Shown: positions 27,715 to 39,082, numbered from the stretch's first letter. The stretch is 64,000 nt of DNA from Aliiglaciecola sp. 3_MG-2023 (GCF_030548205.1 NZ_JAUORV010000016.1:81423-145422), one strand, 5' to 3'. Made by a program: numbers and translations. Notes: a model not told the origin generated them from the letters alone.

Positions 27715-28520
27715 GTAAACAACATTTAGGCCATACTGCGCGTAAACGTTTTGGTCAAAACTTCCTTCACGATGCCTATATAATTGATCAAATAGTCTCT
27801 GCGATTCATCCCGTCGATGGAGAAAACTTAGTTGAGATAGGTCCGGGTTTAGCCGCTTTAACCGAACCTGTGTGTGAGCATATAAGTAAACTTAACGTTG
27901 TCGAATTAGACCGAGACTTGGCGGATAGACTGAGATCTCACCCATTCATTTCGAAAAAATTGAATGTAATAGAAGCAGATGCTTTAAAATTTGATTTCTC
28001 TGAATTAGGTGATGAGCAAAATCCTCTGCGGGTTTTTGGCAATTTACCCTACAATATTTCCACGCCTTTGATGTTCCATCTATTCTCTTTTGCAAATAAA
28101 ATTAAAGACATGCACTTTATGCTGCAAAAAGAAGTAGTGAATAGATTAGCCGCTAAAGCGGGTGAAAAGAACTACGGTAGGTTATCTGTCATGGCACAAT
28201 ATCACTGCCAAGTGATACCTGTTTTGCATGTACCGCCAGGAGCGTTTAACCCGCCACCAAAGGTTGATTCAGCGGTGGTAAGATTATTACCGCATAGCGA
28301 AAAGCCAGTACAAGTAATTGAACAAAAAATGTTGAATCAAGTCTGCGCTCAAGCGTTTAATCAGCGCAGAAAAACCATTCGCAATAGTTTGAAAAAATTG
28401 ATAGAAGAAAAACAACTTGAAGACCTGGGAATTAATCCGGAACTAAGAGCAGAAAACCTAAGTCTTGCTGATTTTGCAACTGTAGCCAACTTCCTCTCTC
28501 AACAAGGAACTTTAGAATAA
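27711..28520 (+). CDS. rsmA: 16S rRNA adenine dimethyltransferase RsmA (KsgA)
   Basis: RsmA dimethylates the two adjacent adenines of the 3'-terminal helix of 16S rRNA. The 269-residue protein has the N-terminal [15 protein letters not shown]-binding [13 protein letters not shown] and catalytic [10 protein letters not shown] motifs. A C-terminal rRNA-adenine-methylase domain includes [13 protein letters not shown]. The ATG overlaps the pdxA stop, and its own stop overlaps the apaG start (TAATG). Confidence 0.97.
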   Translation: MSKQHLGHTARKRFGQNFLHDAYIIDQIVSAIHPVDGENLVEIGPGLAALTEPVCEHISKLNVVELDRDLADRLRSHPFISKKLNVIEADALKFDFSELGDEQNPLRVFGNLPYNISTPLMFHLFSFANKIKDMHFMLQKEVVNRLAAKAGEKNYGRLSVMAQYHCQVIPVLHVPPGAFNPPPKVDSAVVRLLPHSEKPVQVIEQKMLNQVCAQAFNQRRKTIRNSLKKLIEEKQLEDLGINPELRAENLSLADFATVANFLSQQGTLE

Positions 28521-28897
28521 TGGACGCTAACGATATTAGCATCGATGTGCAAACTCAATATCTTGAAGATAGATTTCCAGAAACCGAGGAAAAATATGCC
28601 TTTGCATATAAAATAACCATCACTAACAATAGTAAAGATGAAGTGACGCTGCGCAACCGTTACTGGCTCATTACGGATGGAAATGGTGACAAATCAGAAG
28701 TTGCTGGTAAGGGCGTGGTGGGCGAGCAGCCGTTAATAAAACCCGGAGAATCTTACCAATATACCAGCGGTGCCATTTTAGACACTCCCGTAGGGACTAT
28801 GCAAGGCCACTATGAATTCAAATGTGCTGAAAATGATGAGCTGCTCAAAGTACCCATAAAAGTATTTAGGCTAGCTGATAGCAACGTTCTTAATTAA
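28520..28897 (+). CDS. apaG: ApaG family protein
   Basis: ApaG is a small all-beta protein with a fibronectin-III-like fold. Its molecular role is uncertain. The 125-residue protein shows the family segments TNNSKDEVTLRNRYWLITDGNG, GVVGEQPLIKPGESYQYTSGA and TPVGTMQGHY. It is translationally coupled to rsmA and precedes apaH by 27 bp. Confidence 0.95.
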   Translation: MDANDISIDVQTQYLEDRFPETEEKYAFAYKITITNNSKDEVTLRNRYWLITDGNGDKSEVAGKGVVGEQPLIKPGESYQYTSGAILDTPVGTMQGHYEFKCAENDELLKVPIKVFRLADSNVLN

Positions 28898-28924
28898 TCA
28901 TCATTCAAACTTTATACAAATTAT

Positions 28925-29749
28925 ATGTCTAATTATGTCGTGGGTGATATTCAAGGTTGCTATTCGGGTTTACGGCAATTATTGGATAAAATACAGTTTG
29001 ACCCAAACCATGATAAATTATGGGCCGTAGGTGATCTTGTCGCCAGAGGGCCTGATTCACTTAACACCCTGCTATTCTTAAAATCCCTTGGTGGAGCTTT
29101 TGAAACGGTTTTGGGCAACCACGACTTACATTTTCTTGCCATATTAGGGCAATTGAAAAAGGCGAAACGCAGCGATTTTTTAGGTCCACTATTACAATCA
29201 GAACACGCTGAAGAATTGGCTAACTGGCTGAGAAAAAAGCCTTTGGCTTTACGCATCAACAAAGATACCTTATTGAGCCATGCTGGCTTATATCCCCAAT
29301 GGTCATTTAAACAAGCAATAGAGTTAAGCGATGAAGTTAGCACTATTCTAGCAGGCCCAGATTACTTAAGTTTGTTAGCATCCATGTATGGCGCTAAGCC
29401 TGATCGTTGGGATGAACAATTAAAGCATACACAGCGATTACGGTTTATCATCAATGCCTTTACCCGTATGCGATACTTGAAAAAATCGGCTATTTTGGAA
29501 TTTGAGACAAAATGTTCACCGACTAAACAGAACAGCTCTTTGAAACCTTGGTTTGAAGTTCCAAATGAGAATATCAATAAGAATCAACGTATTATTTTCG
29601 GTCACTGGGCAACGTTAATGGGGCAAACCCAATCTAATCAATATGTTGCCCTAGATACAGGTTATGTTTGGGGCAACACCATGACTTTATATTGCATTGA
29701 AAACGAACAGAAATTTAGCGTTCAAAATGAGACGAATCCATTCACTTAA
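28925..29749 (+). CDS. apaH: Symmetrical bis(5'-nucleosyl)-tetraphosphatase ApaH
   Basis: ApaH hydrolyses Ap4A to two ADP and can decap Np4-RNAs. The 274-residue metallophosphatase has the conserved blocks GDIQGC, GDLVARGPDSL, GNHDLHFLA, a HAGLYPQW segment and the C-terminal FGHWATLMG. Length matches the family. It ends the lptD-apaH unit. Confidence 0.96.
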   Translation: MSNYVVGDIQGCYSGLRQLLDKIQFDPNHDKLWAVGDLVARGPDSLNTLLFLKSLGGAFETVLGNHDLHFLAILGQLKKAKRSDFLGPLLQSEHAEELANWLRKKPLALRINKDTLLSHAGLYPQWSFKQAIELSDEVSTILAGPDYLSLLASMYGAKPDRWDEQLKHTQRLRFIINAFTRMRYLKKSAILEFETKCSPTKQNSSLKPWFEVPNENINKNQRIIFGHWATLMGQTQSNQYVALDTGYVWGNTMTLYCIENEQKFSVQNETNPFT

Positions 29750-30114
29750 TCCCCCTCATAATTCCTTTCTAAAGAAACAGAACATTATGTCGATAAATTG
29801 AAATAGAGTTTAATTTACTAATCAATTCAGTAAGTTAATACAAGATGCTTAGAATTTAACTATTATTGATAATTGAAAAACAGTTAACAGCGCTTATTAA
29901 AACGGATTTGAGAAATATACTTAGTCATCGTTTTATGTACGTATCAACTCATAAAGTCATTATGTTTAGTCAAAACCAGTGATAAACTGATTTGCATAGT
30001 TAAGTAATTTATGACTTTTATATCAAAGTTTGGCACACTAAAATCGCAATTGTTAAAAGTATGATCTGTGCGAACACAATAATAATAAGATCACGAAACC
30101 AGAGGAATATCTAA
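29750..30114. other. 365-bp gap between apaH and the chemotaxis receptor gene
   Basis: The stretch is AT-rich, contains no open frame of note and no clear terminator. It probably carries the promoter of the downstream receptor gene. No sigma-28-type flagellar promoter was recognised. Otherwise nothing is seen in it. Confidence 0.5.
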
Positions 30115-32139
30115 ATGAAAATATCAGTCGCATTAAGGGTAATAGGCGGGTTTGCCGTTATTTCTGTTCTACTTCTGGTAATCGGTATTTCTTCGCTAAT
30201 AAACTTTAATTCCATTGATTCGGCAACTGACGAAGTGAATACATTAGCCATTCCCACCTTAAATGCCAGTAATCAACTTAAAATTTCTTTTTTGAATATG
30301 GGTAGGCTTACTGTAGCGGGATTTTATGAAACAGATTCTGATGCCTTAAATAGTCAATTGGAGAACTTGCTGGTTAGTGAATCTAACTTCAAAAATGAAG
30401 TCTCTATGGTTAAAAGTAAAGTTAGTAAGGACCCTAGGTTTAGTCAAGCGGTGCAAAATGTTGATGGTATTTATCAGCAATACAATAGCAACGTAACTAA
30501 CATGTTTGAAAACCGTAAGGCCTATTTAGACGAAGGAGCCCGGTTAGAGGAAATAGTTGAAACAGTTGAAGATAATTCAGATGACTCATCCACCTTATTG
30601 CTTGATTTTGCCGATTTAGAAAGTGTTCAAAATGATGACCAATTGAGTAAAGCTGCAGAAATAGGAAGTAACTTAGAAACCTCATTACTGTCGCTCTTAA
30701 CTGTCAGTGCAGACTACATTAAGACTGAAAACTTGGTTCGCGCCGACACTATTGGTAACGAAGTAGAGTTAGTTATTGCACAAATATCTAAACAGTTAGG
30801 AGAAATGCAATCATTGGTGGGCAACCGTGATGACAGTGGCACTATGCAAGAAATCACTAATTTAGTGAATTCTGTCATTAGTTCGGTAACCGCTTCTGAT
30901 GGCTTGTTAAACACGCAAATTACGCGCTTAAACAATCAAATAAAATCTGCAGAAGCGTTGAATGCTTCAGAACAAAATATTCAAGAAGCCATTGCAGAAT
31001 TAAATGCGCTATTGAAAGTTGCTGACGAAAAAACCAACGCAATGAAAGAGCAAGTGGCCAATCGTGTATCCTTAGCAACAACTATCATCATAGTCTTAAC
31101 TATTGTCTCAGCGGTATTAGCAGCCTGGATAGCATGGGCTAGCGTAAGAGCCATTACCGTGCCCTTAGGGAAGGTCAATGACGTATTACATGTTGTCTCT
31201 TCAGGTGATTTAACCCGCAAATTAGACGATAGCTCCGATGATGAGTTTGGGGAGTTGGCAACTAGTGTAAATAACCTAATCGATAGCCTCAAAACCTTAA
31301 TAAGTGGAATAAGTACACGCGCCTCTCAACTTGCCGCTGCATCTGAGCAAACCTCGACGGTAACCGCCCAAACCACTCATTCCATTCAGAATCAGAAATC
31401 TCAAGTTGCTCAAGTGGCAACGGCAACTACTGAAATGCACAGTACGTCTCAAATGGTTACCCAAAGCGCGGAAGATACCTTGAACCAAATTCGTCACGCC
31501 GATAAAGAAGCGGAAAAAGTCAAAGGTATTTCTTTAAACAATAAGATGACCATTGAAAAGCTGGCGATTGATGTAGATGACGCTGCAAACGTCATTAATA
31601 AACTTCACCAAGATAGCGCGAGTATCGGCGGGATTTTGGACGTTATCCGCGGAGTAGCTGACCAAACTAACCTTTTAGCACTAAACGCTGCCATAGAAGC
31701 GGCTCGCGCCGGAGAACATGGTAGAGGGTTTGCCGTGGTAGCAGATGAAGTGCGAACTCTGGCCAGCAGAACGCAAAAATCAACGCAAGAAATAAATGAC
31801 ATGATAGAAGTGCTGCAAGCTGGCGCGGAAAAAGCTGTGATGGTGATGAACCAGGGCAAAGAACAAGCCACAGTGTGTGTTGATGAAACAGAAAAAGCCA
31901 CTCAAGCCCTAGACTTAATTACAGAAGCAGTGCATAGAGCCCATGATGTGAGCAGTCAGATAGAGCAATCAGCCAGAGAGCAAAATGTCGTGTCACAAGA
32001 GATCAGTGAGAAATTAGAGAATATTGTGGGCATTGCAGAGGAAACGTCAACGGGGGCTCAACAAACGGCTGAATCAAGTGAAGAAGTCGCGCGCTTAGCA
32101 GAAGAATTGCAAGCATCTATTCAACAATTTAGAGTGTAA
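30115..32139 (+). CDS. Methyl-accepting chemotaxis protein
   Basis: The 674-residue receptor has an N-terminal membrane helix (about residues 8-28), a long helical periplasmic sensor domain, a second membrane helix near residues 321-341, a HAMP domain (about 342-395) and a cytoplasmic signalling coiled coil. The highly conserved hairpin tip is at about residues 505-550 ([20 protein letters not shown]). The sensor domain, about 290 residues, is longer than a simple four-helix Tar-type domain, suggesting a double helical-bundle type. The ligand is not known. A GAGGAAT ribosome binding site precedes the ATG. The gene stands alone, without che genes nearby. Confidence 0.93.
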   Translation: MKISVALRVIGGFAVISVLLLVIGISSLINFNSIDSATDEVNTLAIPTLNASNQLKISFLNMGRLTVAGFYETDSDALNSQLENLLVSESNFKNEVSMVKSKVSKDPRFSQAVQNVDGIYQQYNSNVTNMFENRKAYLDEGARLEEIVETVEDNSDDSSTLLLDFADLESVQNDDQLSKAAEIGSNLETSLLSLLTVSADYIKTENLVRADTIGNEVELVIAQISKQLGEMQSLVGNRDDSGTMQEITNLVNSVISSVTASDGLLNTQITRLNNQIKSAEALNASEQNIQEAIAELNALLKVADEKTNAMKEQVANRVSLATTIIIVLTIVSAVLAAWIAWASVRAITVPLGKVNDVLHVVSSGDLTRKLDDSSDDEFGELATSVNNLIDSLKTLISGISTRASQLAAASEQTSTVTAQTTHSIQNQKSQVAQVATATTEMHSTSQMVTQSAEDTLNQIRHADKEAEKVKGISLNNKMTIEKLAIDVDDAANVINKLHQDSASIGGILDVIRGVADQTNLLALNAAIEAARAGEHGRGFAVVADEVRTLASRTQKSTQEINDMIEVLQAGAEKAVMVMNQGKEQATVCVDETEKATQALDLITEAVHRAHDVSSQIEQSAREQNVVSQEISEKLENIVGIAEETSTGAQQTAESSEEVARLAEELQASIQQFRV

Positions 32140-32184
32140 ATAACACTAAAGTAGAACATTGAATAGACAGTCTTCATAGAAACC

Positions 32185-32214
32185 AAAACGCTGCTTTAAG
32201 AAGCAGCGTTTTTT
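32185..32214 (+). terminator. Rho-independent terminator after the chemotaxis receptor gene
   Basis: AAAACGCTGCTT (32185-32196) pairs perfectly with AAGCAGCGTTTT (32201-32212) around a 4-base loop and runs into T residues. It lies between convergent genes and may act for lysC as well. Confidence 0.9.
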
Positions 32215-32239
32215 ATGGAAATTGATAAATGGATTGAGC

Positions 32240-33592
32240 TTATTCGAACAGCGAACGGTGCAGTTCTTTGACAATCTCAGTACTGTCATCTTGATGGACT
32301 AAAAATGACATATTGTGGGGGTTGGCGCCATAACAAATCATGCGCAAGTTATAATCCCTCACCGATGAAAATATTTTGGCTGAAACACCGGCAGCACTAT
32401 GCATATTGTTACCCACTACGGTGACTAGATCATAATCGCTCTCAACCACCACTTCACAGAAATCTCGCAACTCATCAAGGGTTTCGCGATTCAGCTTTTC
32501 GGCAACTGAATTAGTCGGATTATCCAATGTAAATGACACTGCGATTTCAGATGTGGTGACCAAGTCAACACTTAAACTGTGCTTAGCGATGATCGTAAAT
32601 ACTTGCTGCAAGAAACCTTGAGCATGCATCATTTTTGGGGTTTTTACCGTCACCATTACTTGTTGTTTACGACGTGTAATAGCCCGATAAGGAGGTTCAT
32701 TATCACAGTCTCTGACAATCCAGGTTCCACCTTTTTCCGGCTCTTTACTTGAACCAACAAACACTTTAATGTTTTTACGTAAGGCTGGCTCCATCGTCGC
32801 GGGATGCAGTACTTTTGCCCCAAAGTTAGCCATTTCGGCCGCTTCATCGAAGCTCAATTCTGGTAACGGTCGAGCAGCATCAGTGATGCGAGGATCTGTG
32901 GTGAATACGCCGACCACATCCGTCCAAATTTCGCAACTAACCGCATCCAAAGCTTCAGCCAGAAGTGCAGCACTAAAATCACTTCCGCCGCGGCCTAATG
33001 TGGTTGTTCTGCCTTGCTCGTCGGCACCAATAAAACCCTGAGTGACATACACTTTTTGTGATAGTTCCGACTTCATCACTTGGCTTGCTAAGGATTTAAT
33101 TTGCTCAATTTGCGGAACCGCCTCACCAAACACAGAATTTGTACGCAGCACATTACGGGCATCAAAATTCTCTGCTTGTACTCCCTGCTCTTTTAATACT
33201 TCTGTAATCAATAAAGATGACATACGTTCACCAAAAGACAGTAATTTGTCTTTCAAATCATCCCGATGTAACAGTTCTTCGTGATAAGCTACTTTTTCCA
33301 TTGCATCAAATAACGAGTTCAATTTCTCCGTGACTTGCTGGGGCTGTGCAAGCTCAGCGACAATTGCATTTTCAATGGTTTTGATGTGCTCTATAGTATT
33401 GGCTATTTGTGCGTGAGTTAACGCCGTATTAGCGAGACTAACTAAATGGTTCGTTACCCCCGCAGACGCACTCACTACCACCACCCGGGTAGATGGATTA
33501 GCTGCGATAATCTTTGCGCAGTTTTGCATTGCGGCATAATTTGCCACACTTGTGCCACCAAACTTGGCGATATTAAGGTCAGGAATTGTCAC
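32240..33592 (-). CDS. lysC: Lysine-sensitive aspartate kinase
   Basis: This enzyme phosphorylates aspartate, the first step to lysine, threonine, methionine and diaminopimelate. The 450-residue monofunctional protein has the N-terminal KFGGTSVAN motif, the central GRGGSDFSAALLAEAL segment and two C-terminal ACT domains. Length and lack of a homoserine dehydrogenase domain fit the AKIII (LysC) type. The start is GTG behind an AGAGGAT ribosome binding site. No lysine riboswitch was recognised in the 217 bp upstream. Confidence 0.93.
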   Translation of the reverse strand: MTIPDLNIAKFGGTSVANYAAMQNCAKIIAANPSTRVVVVSASAGVTNHLVSLANTALTHAQIANTIEHIKTIENAIVAELAQPQQVTEKLNSLFDAMEKVAYHEELLHRDDLKDKLLSFGERMSSLLITEVLKEQGVQAENFDARNVLRTNSVFGEAVPQIEQIKSLASQVMKSELSQKVYVTQGFIGADEQGRTTTLGRGGSDFSAALLAEALDAVSCEIWTDVVGVFTTDPRITDAARPLPELSFDEAAEMANFGAKVLHPATMEPALRKNIKVFVGSSKEPEKGGTWIVRDCDNEPPYRAITRRKQQVMVTVKTPKMMHAQGFLQQVFTIIAKHSLSVDLVTTSEIAVSFTLDNPTNSVAEKLNRETLDELRDFCEVVVESDYDLVTVVGNNMHSAAGVSAKIFSSVRDYNLRMICYGANPHNMSFLVHQDDSTEIVKELHRSLFE

Positions 33593-33809
33593 GCTTGATC
33601 CTCTTTGAAAATAATCGCTGTAAATTACCAGATATACACATATTTAAAAGCAATAAATTGCAATTTCCTTCGATTAGTTTTGTATTGAATATGCATTTTT
33701 TAACTGAATAGTTATTTATTAATTTCAAATAATAATTCAAAAATCAACTTATAAATATCTCAATGTCTGCAAATGGAAGTCAGTCAGGAAACGAGCTCAT
33801 ACAGAACAA

Positions 33810-34193
33810 CTAGTTCAACTTACTTTTGTGGGCGAGTTTGGCGGCGTTGTCTTCCCAATTTTGACCATCGAAAGGGACAATGGTGATGTTTGCAGGCTTG
33901 CTATCTAAACAACGCACATTCACGTCGACTCCATCAGGATTAGAACGAGGGATATAAAATGGTTTAGCACCACAGACTTTACAGAAGGTATGTTTAGCGA
34001 CGCCGGTATTGAATCTATATTCAGTTAAAAATTGTTCACCACAAATTAATCTAAAGTGCTGTTTGGGGACAATTAAGTGCAAAAATCCAAATTTGCTACA
34101 CACTGAACAATTGCAATCCTCGACTTCAACATGGTCGTCAGACTCCACTTCAAACTGGACCGCTTTACAATGACAACTGCCCCTGTATTTCAT
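33810..34193 (-). CDS. GFA / CENP-V family zinc-binding protein
   Basis: The 127-residue protein belongs to the family named for glutathione-dependent formaldehyde-activating enzyme. Family members bind zinc through CxC and CxxC pairs, seen here as SCHC (C7, C9), CNCSVC (C27-C32) and FCKVCG near residue 85. Most members have no confirmed substrate. The ATG at 34193 is chosen because a GGAGG ribosome binding site lies just upstream; a TTG five codons earlier would contain that site. It is apparently monocistronic. Confidence 0.85.
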   Translation of the reverse strand: MKYRGSCHCKAVQFEVESDDHVEVEDCNCSVCSKFGFLHLIVPKQHFRLICGEQFLTEYRFNTGVAKHTFCKVCGAKPFYIPRSNPDGVDVNVRCLDSKPANITIVPFDGQNWEDNAAKLAHKSKLN

Positions 34194-34253
34194 CGAATTC
34201 CTCCGCAATGAAAATATTGAATAAAACCTTGATTACACCTAACAACACTAACG

Positions 34254-34703
34254 CTATTTAGGAATGGCGACTTCTACAATGTCTCCTACGTTAACATTGT
34301 GTTTTGCAAACCAACCTAAATTCATTTCCAGCGCATAAAGCACCTCAGTGGATGAATTAATTGACGTTAAGTCATGGGGTTGCATCCCTCGTATGTCGGT
34401 AATCTTTCCTTGGTCATCAATAAAGGCAACATCGAGTGGAATAAAGGTGTTTTTCATCCACATACCCGCAATACGAGGTCTTGAATATTTGAATAGCATG
34501 CCACAATTATCACACAAAGACTTTCTGTGCATTAATCCTGTGGCGCGCTGTTCAAACGAGTGAGCATATTCCACCGCCAACGCAATTTCACGGATCTGCA
34601 CTTTTGCTTCGTCAAACTCAACAGCATGACTAGCAAATGATAGTAGCGACAAGCCAAGAAACAAGGCCGCCGCATATACATGTTTAGTTATAGTTTTTTG
34701 CAT
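34254..34703 (-). CDS. DUF192 family exported protein
   Basis: The 149-residue protein has a signal peptide (about residues 1-25, cut near SHA-VEF) and one DUF192 domain. The domain shows RATGLMHRKSLCDNCGMLF, MWMKNTFIPLDVAFID and the C-terminal ALEMNLGWFAKH typical of the family. Its biochemical role is unknown. The second of two close ATGs is preferred because GAAGG lies 6 bases before it but abuts the first. It overlaps the 3' end of the small lipoprotein gene upstream by 16 bp, so the two are probably co-translated. Confidence 0.85.
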   Translation of the reverse strand: MQKTITKHVYAAALFLGLSLLSFASHAVEFDEAKVQIREIALAVEYAHSFEQRATGLMHRKSLCDNCGMLFKYSRPRIAGMWMKNTFIPLDVAFIDDQGKITDIRGMQPHDLTSINSSTEVLYALEMNLGWFAKHNVNVGDIVEVAIPK

Positions 34704-34909
34704 GAACATCCTTCAACGCCATCACTTGTCTCCCAGGTCTCATAATGTCCCTGAACACACTGGCTTTTCACTGTAAAACACTGTTGTTGGTTATATCCTA
34801 CCTGAGTATCGGCAGCATTTGCAGCTGCGTGGCCTAAAAATTCTTTAGTTGAACTTGCGCTACAAGCGCCTAAGCTGAATGCCGCTAGCAGCAATAAAAT
34901 CATCTTCAT
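34688..34909 (-). CDS. Small Cys-rich lipoprotein of unknown function
   Basis: The 73-residue product starts MKMILLLLAAFSLGACSAS with a clear lipobox (LGAC), so the mature lipoprotein is under 60 residues. Four further cysteines are clustered toward the C-terminus (QQCFTVKSQC and EGCSC), suggesting disulfides. The ATG at 34909 gives a normal signal peptide and has GGGAAA upstream; an upstream start would bury the signal. It overlaps the DUF192 gene. No family is recognised. Confidence 0.65.
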   Translation of the reverse strand: MKMILLLLAAFSLGACSASSTKEFLGHAAANAADTQVGYNQQQCFTVKSQCVQGHYETWETSDGVEGCSCKKL

Positions 34910-35090
34910 TGTTTTTCCCAATTTTTTACCAAGATCAATAATGTAGGAACCCATGTTGATTAAATAGTTCCCACCCATAGGGAGTATGCAATAGACAAAG
35001 AGCCATCTGTGAATTGTGTAAGGAAAACAACTGAGATACCTTTATCGCCGTCCAAAAACAACCCTCTTTGGGCCAACTAGAATGCATAAA

Positions 35091-35124
35091 AAAACCGAAC
35101 GAATCAAAGATTACGTTCGGTTTT
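35091..35124 (-). terminator. Rho-independent terminator after acnB
   Basis: AAAACCGAACG (35091-35101) pairs perfectly with CGTTCGGTTTT (35114-35124). On the minus strand the stem is followed by a run of T residues. It lies 55 bp beyond the acnB stop. Confidence 0.92.
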
Positions 35125-35178
35125 AAAATGTTTATTCAGGTAATAAATACCTATGCACTATTAATCATGCAACGCAAG

Positions 35179-37791
35179 TTATGCAATATTAAGTGCTGGA
35201 ATGATCTTGTCTTTGGCTGCATCTTCAGCTTTCTTAAACTCTTCGATACGGTCGAAGTTTAAGTAGCGGAACACGTCACCCGACATAGACTCAATCTTAT
35301 TCGCATATTCCATGTACTCAGCAGTAGTAGGAATACGGCCAACGATAGCCCCTACAGCAGCAAGTTCAGCAGAACACAAGTAAACATCAGCACCATCACC
35401 TAAACGGTTAGGGAAGTTACGTGTAGAGGTGGATAGTACAGTTGAATTAGCCAACACACGTGCTTGGTTACCCATACATAATGAACAACCAGGCATTTCT
35501 GTACGTACGCCTACTCGACCATAGATGTTGTAATAACCTTCATCCATCAATACCGCTTTGTCCATCTTCGTTGGTGGAGAAATCCACAAACGTGTTGGCA
35601 AGGTTTTGTTGTATTGCTCAAGTAGTTTACCAGCAGCACGGAAGTGTCCTATGTTGGTCATACATGAACCGATGAACACTTCATCAATTTTTTCGCCAGC
35701 AACGTCAGATAATGTTTTCGCATCATCTGGATCGTTTGGACAACATAAAATTGGTTCATTGATTTCATCAAGATCGATTTCAATGGTTTCAACATATTCA
35801 GCGTCTTTGTCAGCTACCATAAGCTCAGGATTCGCTAACCATTCTTCCATCTTACGTGCACGACGCTCAAGGGTACGAGGATCGCCGTAACCTTCGTTGA
35901 TCATCCAGCGTAGCATGGTGATGTTAGACGTTAGGTACTCAGCAATTGACTCTTCTGACAATTTAATAGTACAACCTGCAGCAGAGCGTTCTGCAGAGGC
36001 ATCAGACAATTCAAATGCTTGTTCAACTGTCAGTCCGTCAAGGCCTTCAATTTCAAGAATACGACCAGAGAACGCATTCACTTTACCTTTCTTCGCAACG
36101 GTCAATAGACCTTGCTTGATAGCGTAAAGAGGGATCGCATGAACAAGGTCACGTAAGGTAATACCTGGCTTCATTTTACCTTTAAAACGCACCAATACAG
36201 ACTCAGGCATATCAAGAGGCATGACTCCAGTTGCAGCAGCAAAGGCAACCAAACCAGAACCTGCTGGGAATGAAATCCCCATTGGGAAACGAGTATGTGA
36301 ATCACCACCAGTACCGACAGTATCTGGTAATAACATACGGTTTAACCAAGAGTGAATAATACCGTCACCTGGACGAAGCGATACACCACCACGATTCATA
36401 ATGAAATCAGGTAAGGTATGCTGAGTGTCGATATCAACCGGCTTAGGATAAGCCGCGGTGTGACAGAAAGACTGCATAGTTAAATCTGCAGAGAAACCTA
36501 AACAAGCTAAATCTTTCAGTTCATCGCGGGTCATTGGGCCAGTAGTATCTTGCGAGCCAACAGTGGTCATTTTAGGTTCACAATACGTGCCTGGACGAAT
36601 ACCATCAACACCACATGCTTTACCGACCATTTTTTGTGCAAGTGTATAACCTTTACCCGTATCAGTTGGTTGATCTGGCTTACGGAATAAATCTGTGGCA
36701 CCTAAACCTAGGGATTCACGTGCTTTTTCAGTTAAGCCACGACCGATGATCAAGTTAATACGGCCACCAGCGCGAACTTCGTCTAACAATACCTCAGACT
36801 TATATTCGTACTTGGCAAGTTCTTCACCGGTTTCTGAGTTTGTAATACGGCCTTCTAGTGGGTAGATATCAATCACATCGCCCATGTTCATTTTGTCAAC
36901 ATCGGCTTCAAATACTAAGGCACCTGCATCTTCCATTGTGTTGAAGAAAATTGGCGCAACTTTACCGCCAATACAAACACCACCGCCACGTTTATTCGGA
37001 ACACCAGGCAAGTCTTCACCGAAGAACCAAAGTACTGAGTTAGTTGCAGATTTACGTGAAGAACCTGTACCGACTACATCACCAACAAAAGCAACAGGGT
37101 GACCTTTCGCTTTCACTTCTTCAATTTGTTTAAGTGGACCAATTTCACCGTGTACTTCTGGCGTTAGACCATCACGGGTCATTTTATAAGCAGCGCGGGC
37201 ATGCAAAGGAATATCAGGACGCGACCATGCATCAGGCGCAGGTGACAAGTCATCAGTGTTAGTTTCACCGGTAACTTTAAATACGGAATAAGTAATTTTT
37301 TCAGGTAGATCTGGACGAGATGTGAACCATTCTGCATCAGCCCAAGATTGCAAAACCTCTTTCGCATACTTGTTACCTGCTTTTGCTTTTTCTTCAACAT
37401 CATGGAAAGCATCAAACATCAACAAAGTATGTTTCAACTCTTCAGCGGCCAGTTCAGCTAAATCTTCATTATCTAAAGCAGCCACTAAGGTTACGATATT
37501 ATAACCACCGTGCATATTACCCAGTAATTGAATGGCTGCATCTTTTGATATCAACGGAGACGTAGCTTCATCATTTACGATAGCAGCTAGAAAACCCGCT
37601 TTTACATAAGCGGCTTCATCAACACCAGGAGGAACTCGCTCAGATAACAACTCTAACAAGAACTCTTCTTCGCCAGCAGGAGGATTTTTTAGTAATTCAA
37701 CCAAACCAGCAACTTGTTCTGCATTTAATGGTTTAGCGGGGATACCCTCAGCGGCACGCTCTTCTACGTGTTTACGATAAGCTTCTAACAC
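35179..37791 (-). CDS. acnB: Bifunctional aconitate hydratase 2 / 2-methylisocitrate dehydratase AcnB (GTG start)
   Basis: AcnB is the main TCA-cycle aconitase. The 870-residue protein starts [15 protein letters not shown], as E. coli AcnB does, with the HEAT-like N-terminal domain, then the swivel domain, then the catalytic domains. Cluster-ligand cysteines are visible in FIGSCMTN and CSLCMGNQ near residues 710 and 770, with another upstream. The start codon is GTG with AAGGA 7 bases before it. It is monocistronic with its own terminator. Confidence 0.97.
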   Translation of the reverse strand: MLEAYRKHVEERAAEGIPAKPLNAEQVAGLVELLKNPPAGEEEFLLELLSERVPPGVDEAAYVKAGFLAAIVNDEATSPLISKDAAIQLLGNMHGGYNIVTLVAALDNEDLAELAAEELKHTLLMFDAFHDVEEKAKAGNKYAKEVLQSWADAEWFTSRPDLPEKITYSVFKVTGETNTDDLSPAPDAWSRPDIPLHARAAYKMTRDGLTPEVHGEIGPLKQIEEVKAKGHPVAFVGDVVGTGSSRKSATNSVLWFFGEDLPGVPNKRGGGVCIGGKVAPIFFNTMEDAGALVFEADVDKMNMGDVIDIYPLEGRITNSETGEELAKYEYKSEVLLDEVRAGGRINLIIGRGLTEKARESLGLGATDLFRKPDQPTDTGKGYTLAQKMVGKACGVDGIRPGTYCEPKMTTVGSQDTTGPMTRDELKDLACLGFSADLTMQSFCHTAAYPKPVDIDTQHTLPDFIMNRGGVSLRPGDGIIHSWLNRMLLPDTVGTGGDSHTRFPMGISFPAGSGLVAFAAATGVMPLDMPESVLVRFKGKMKPGITLRDLVHAIPLYAIKQGLLTVAKKGKVNAFSGRILEIEGLDGLTVEQAFELSDASAERSAAGCTIKLSEESIAEYLTSNITMLRWMINEGYGDPRTLERRARKMEEWLANPELMVADKDAEYVETIEIDLDEINEPILCCPNDPDDAKTLSDVAGEKIDEVFIGSCMTNIGHFRAAGKLLEQYNKTLPTRLWISPPTKMDKAVLMDEGYYNIYGRVGVRTEMPGCSLCMGNQARVLANSTVLSTSTRNFPNRLGDGADVYLCSAELAAVGAIVGRIPTTAEYMEYANKIESMSGDVFRYLNFDRIEEFKKAEDAAKDKIIPALNIA

Positions 37792-37957
37792 TTTTTGGTC
37801 CTTTTAAATTATGAATACAGAGAAATGTGGCGATAGTATAAATGTAAACGTCGAAAAATTGAATTATTCACAACGATTATTTATTTATAGCCAGCATACA
37901 TGAAATCAATATATATCAATCATATTTAATTATTTCGAATTCTTTGCAAAATACCTC

Positions 37958-39082
37958 TTAATGATTCGCTGTCACCCTTAGTATCTTACCTTTTTCGGCA
38001 TCAACCAGTAAATACAAAGAACCATCAGGATGTACTTTAACATCACGCAATCGATAACCTAACTCAGAGAACAAAGACTGCTGACCCACCACTTTATTTT
38101 GTTGCATTTGAACCCAAATCAGTTCTTTCGATTTCAAACTTGTGACTAACAGATCTCCGCGCATTTGCGGAAACATCATGCCATCATAAACGGTGATACT
38201 GGATGGCGCGATAGAAGGCGTCCAATCAACCAATGGTTGGCGCATCCCTGGATATTTTTTAAAGGGGCTAATAATTGCCCCAGAATAATCTTTGCCATTC
38301 GTAATCACTGGCCAGCCATAGTTATCACCTTTTCGAATAATATTTATTTCATCCCCACCAGCGGGACCATGTTCGTTTGAAAAGACAAGATTACGGATAG
38401 GATCGTAAACTAGCCCCTGAGGATTACGATGACCTATGGAATACACAGATTGGGCGAGATTTTTTTCTGTTTCACCAATGTAAGGGTTATCTTTAGGGAT
38501 ATCGCCGTTATCCAAAACCCGTAGTATTTTGCCCATCTGATTATTCACACGCTGGGCATTTTCGCGAAAGTCAAAACCGTCCCCCGAGCTAATTAACAAG
38601 GAATTATCCCCTAAAAAAGTCAATCTCCCGCCATAATGAACCGGTGTATTTCGAAAAGGTTTTACAGTGAAAATAACTTGGCGATCGACTAATTGATTGT
38701 TTCGCAATTTAGCCCGAATAACTTTGAGAGTATTACGTTCATCATTACCCGCCGAATAGGAAAGATAAATCCAACCATTGGATTGATAGTTCGGATGGAG
38801 CACAACATCCAAGAGTCCGCCTTGGCTTTTCACGTAAATATCTTGGGGAAGCCCTTCTATGGGTTTACTCAAGGTAAAATTCACTACTTGCCGCAAATTT
38901 CCAGAGCGTTCTGTGACTAGGAATTGATTATCTGAAATAAAGGCAACAGACCAGGGGAAGTTCAACTCAGACACAATCTCTTCAACCAAAAATGCATCTA
39001 AATTTACCTGGTTTTTAGCATTCACAGGGGGGTTAACCCATAACAAATACACGACTAGTAAGGTGAAAAATCGAATGCCCAC
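37958..39082 (-). CDS. PQQ-dependent aldose sugar dehydrogenase, periplasmic (YliI/Asd-like)
   Basis: The 374-residue protein has a signal peptide (cut near VNA-KNQ) and a soluble glucose/sorbosone dehydrogenase six-bladed beta-propeller. Family segments include LNFPWSVAFISDNQFLVTER, GGLLDVVLHPNY, the catalytic-His GHRNPQGLVYDP and EHGPAGGDEINII. This family oxidises aldoses with PQQ. No pqq synthesis genes are in the window. The start is GTG behind AAGGAA. Exact substrate is unknown. Confidence 0.87.
   Translation of the reverse strand: MGIRFFTLLVVYLLWVNPPVNAKNQVNLDAFLVEEIVSELNFPWSVAFISDNQFLVTERSGNLRQVVNFTLSKPIEGLPQDIYVKSQGGLLDVVLHPNYQSNGWIYLSYSAGNDERNTLKVIRAKLRNNQLVDRQVIFTVKPFRNTPVHYGGRLTFLGDNSLLISSGDGFDFRENAQRVNNQMGKILRVLDNGDIPKDNPYIGETEKNLAQSVYSIGHRNPQGLVYDPIRNLVFSNEHGPAGGDEINIIRKGDNYGWPVITNGKDYSGAIISPFKKYPGMRQPLVDWTPSIAPSSITVYDGMMFPQMRGDLLVTSLKSKELIWVQMQQNKVVGQQSLFSELGYRLRDVKVHPDGSLYLLVDAEKGKILRVTANH

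Noticed and set aside
33593..33809. Lysine riboswitch upstream of lysC
   Set aside because: The 217-bp AT-rich leader shows none of the conserved riboswitch helices or the expected purine-rich core.
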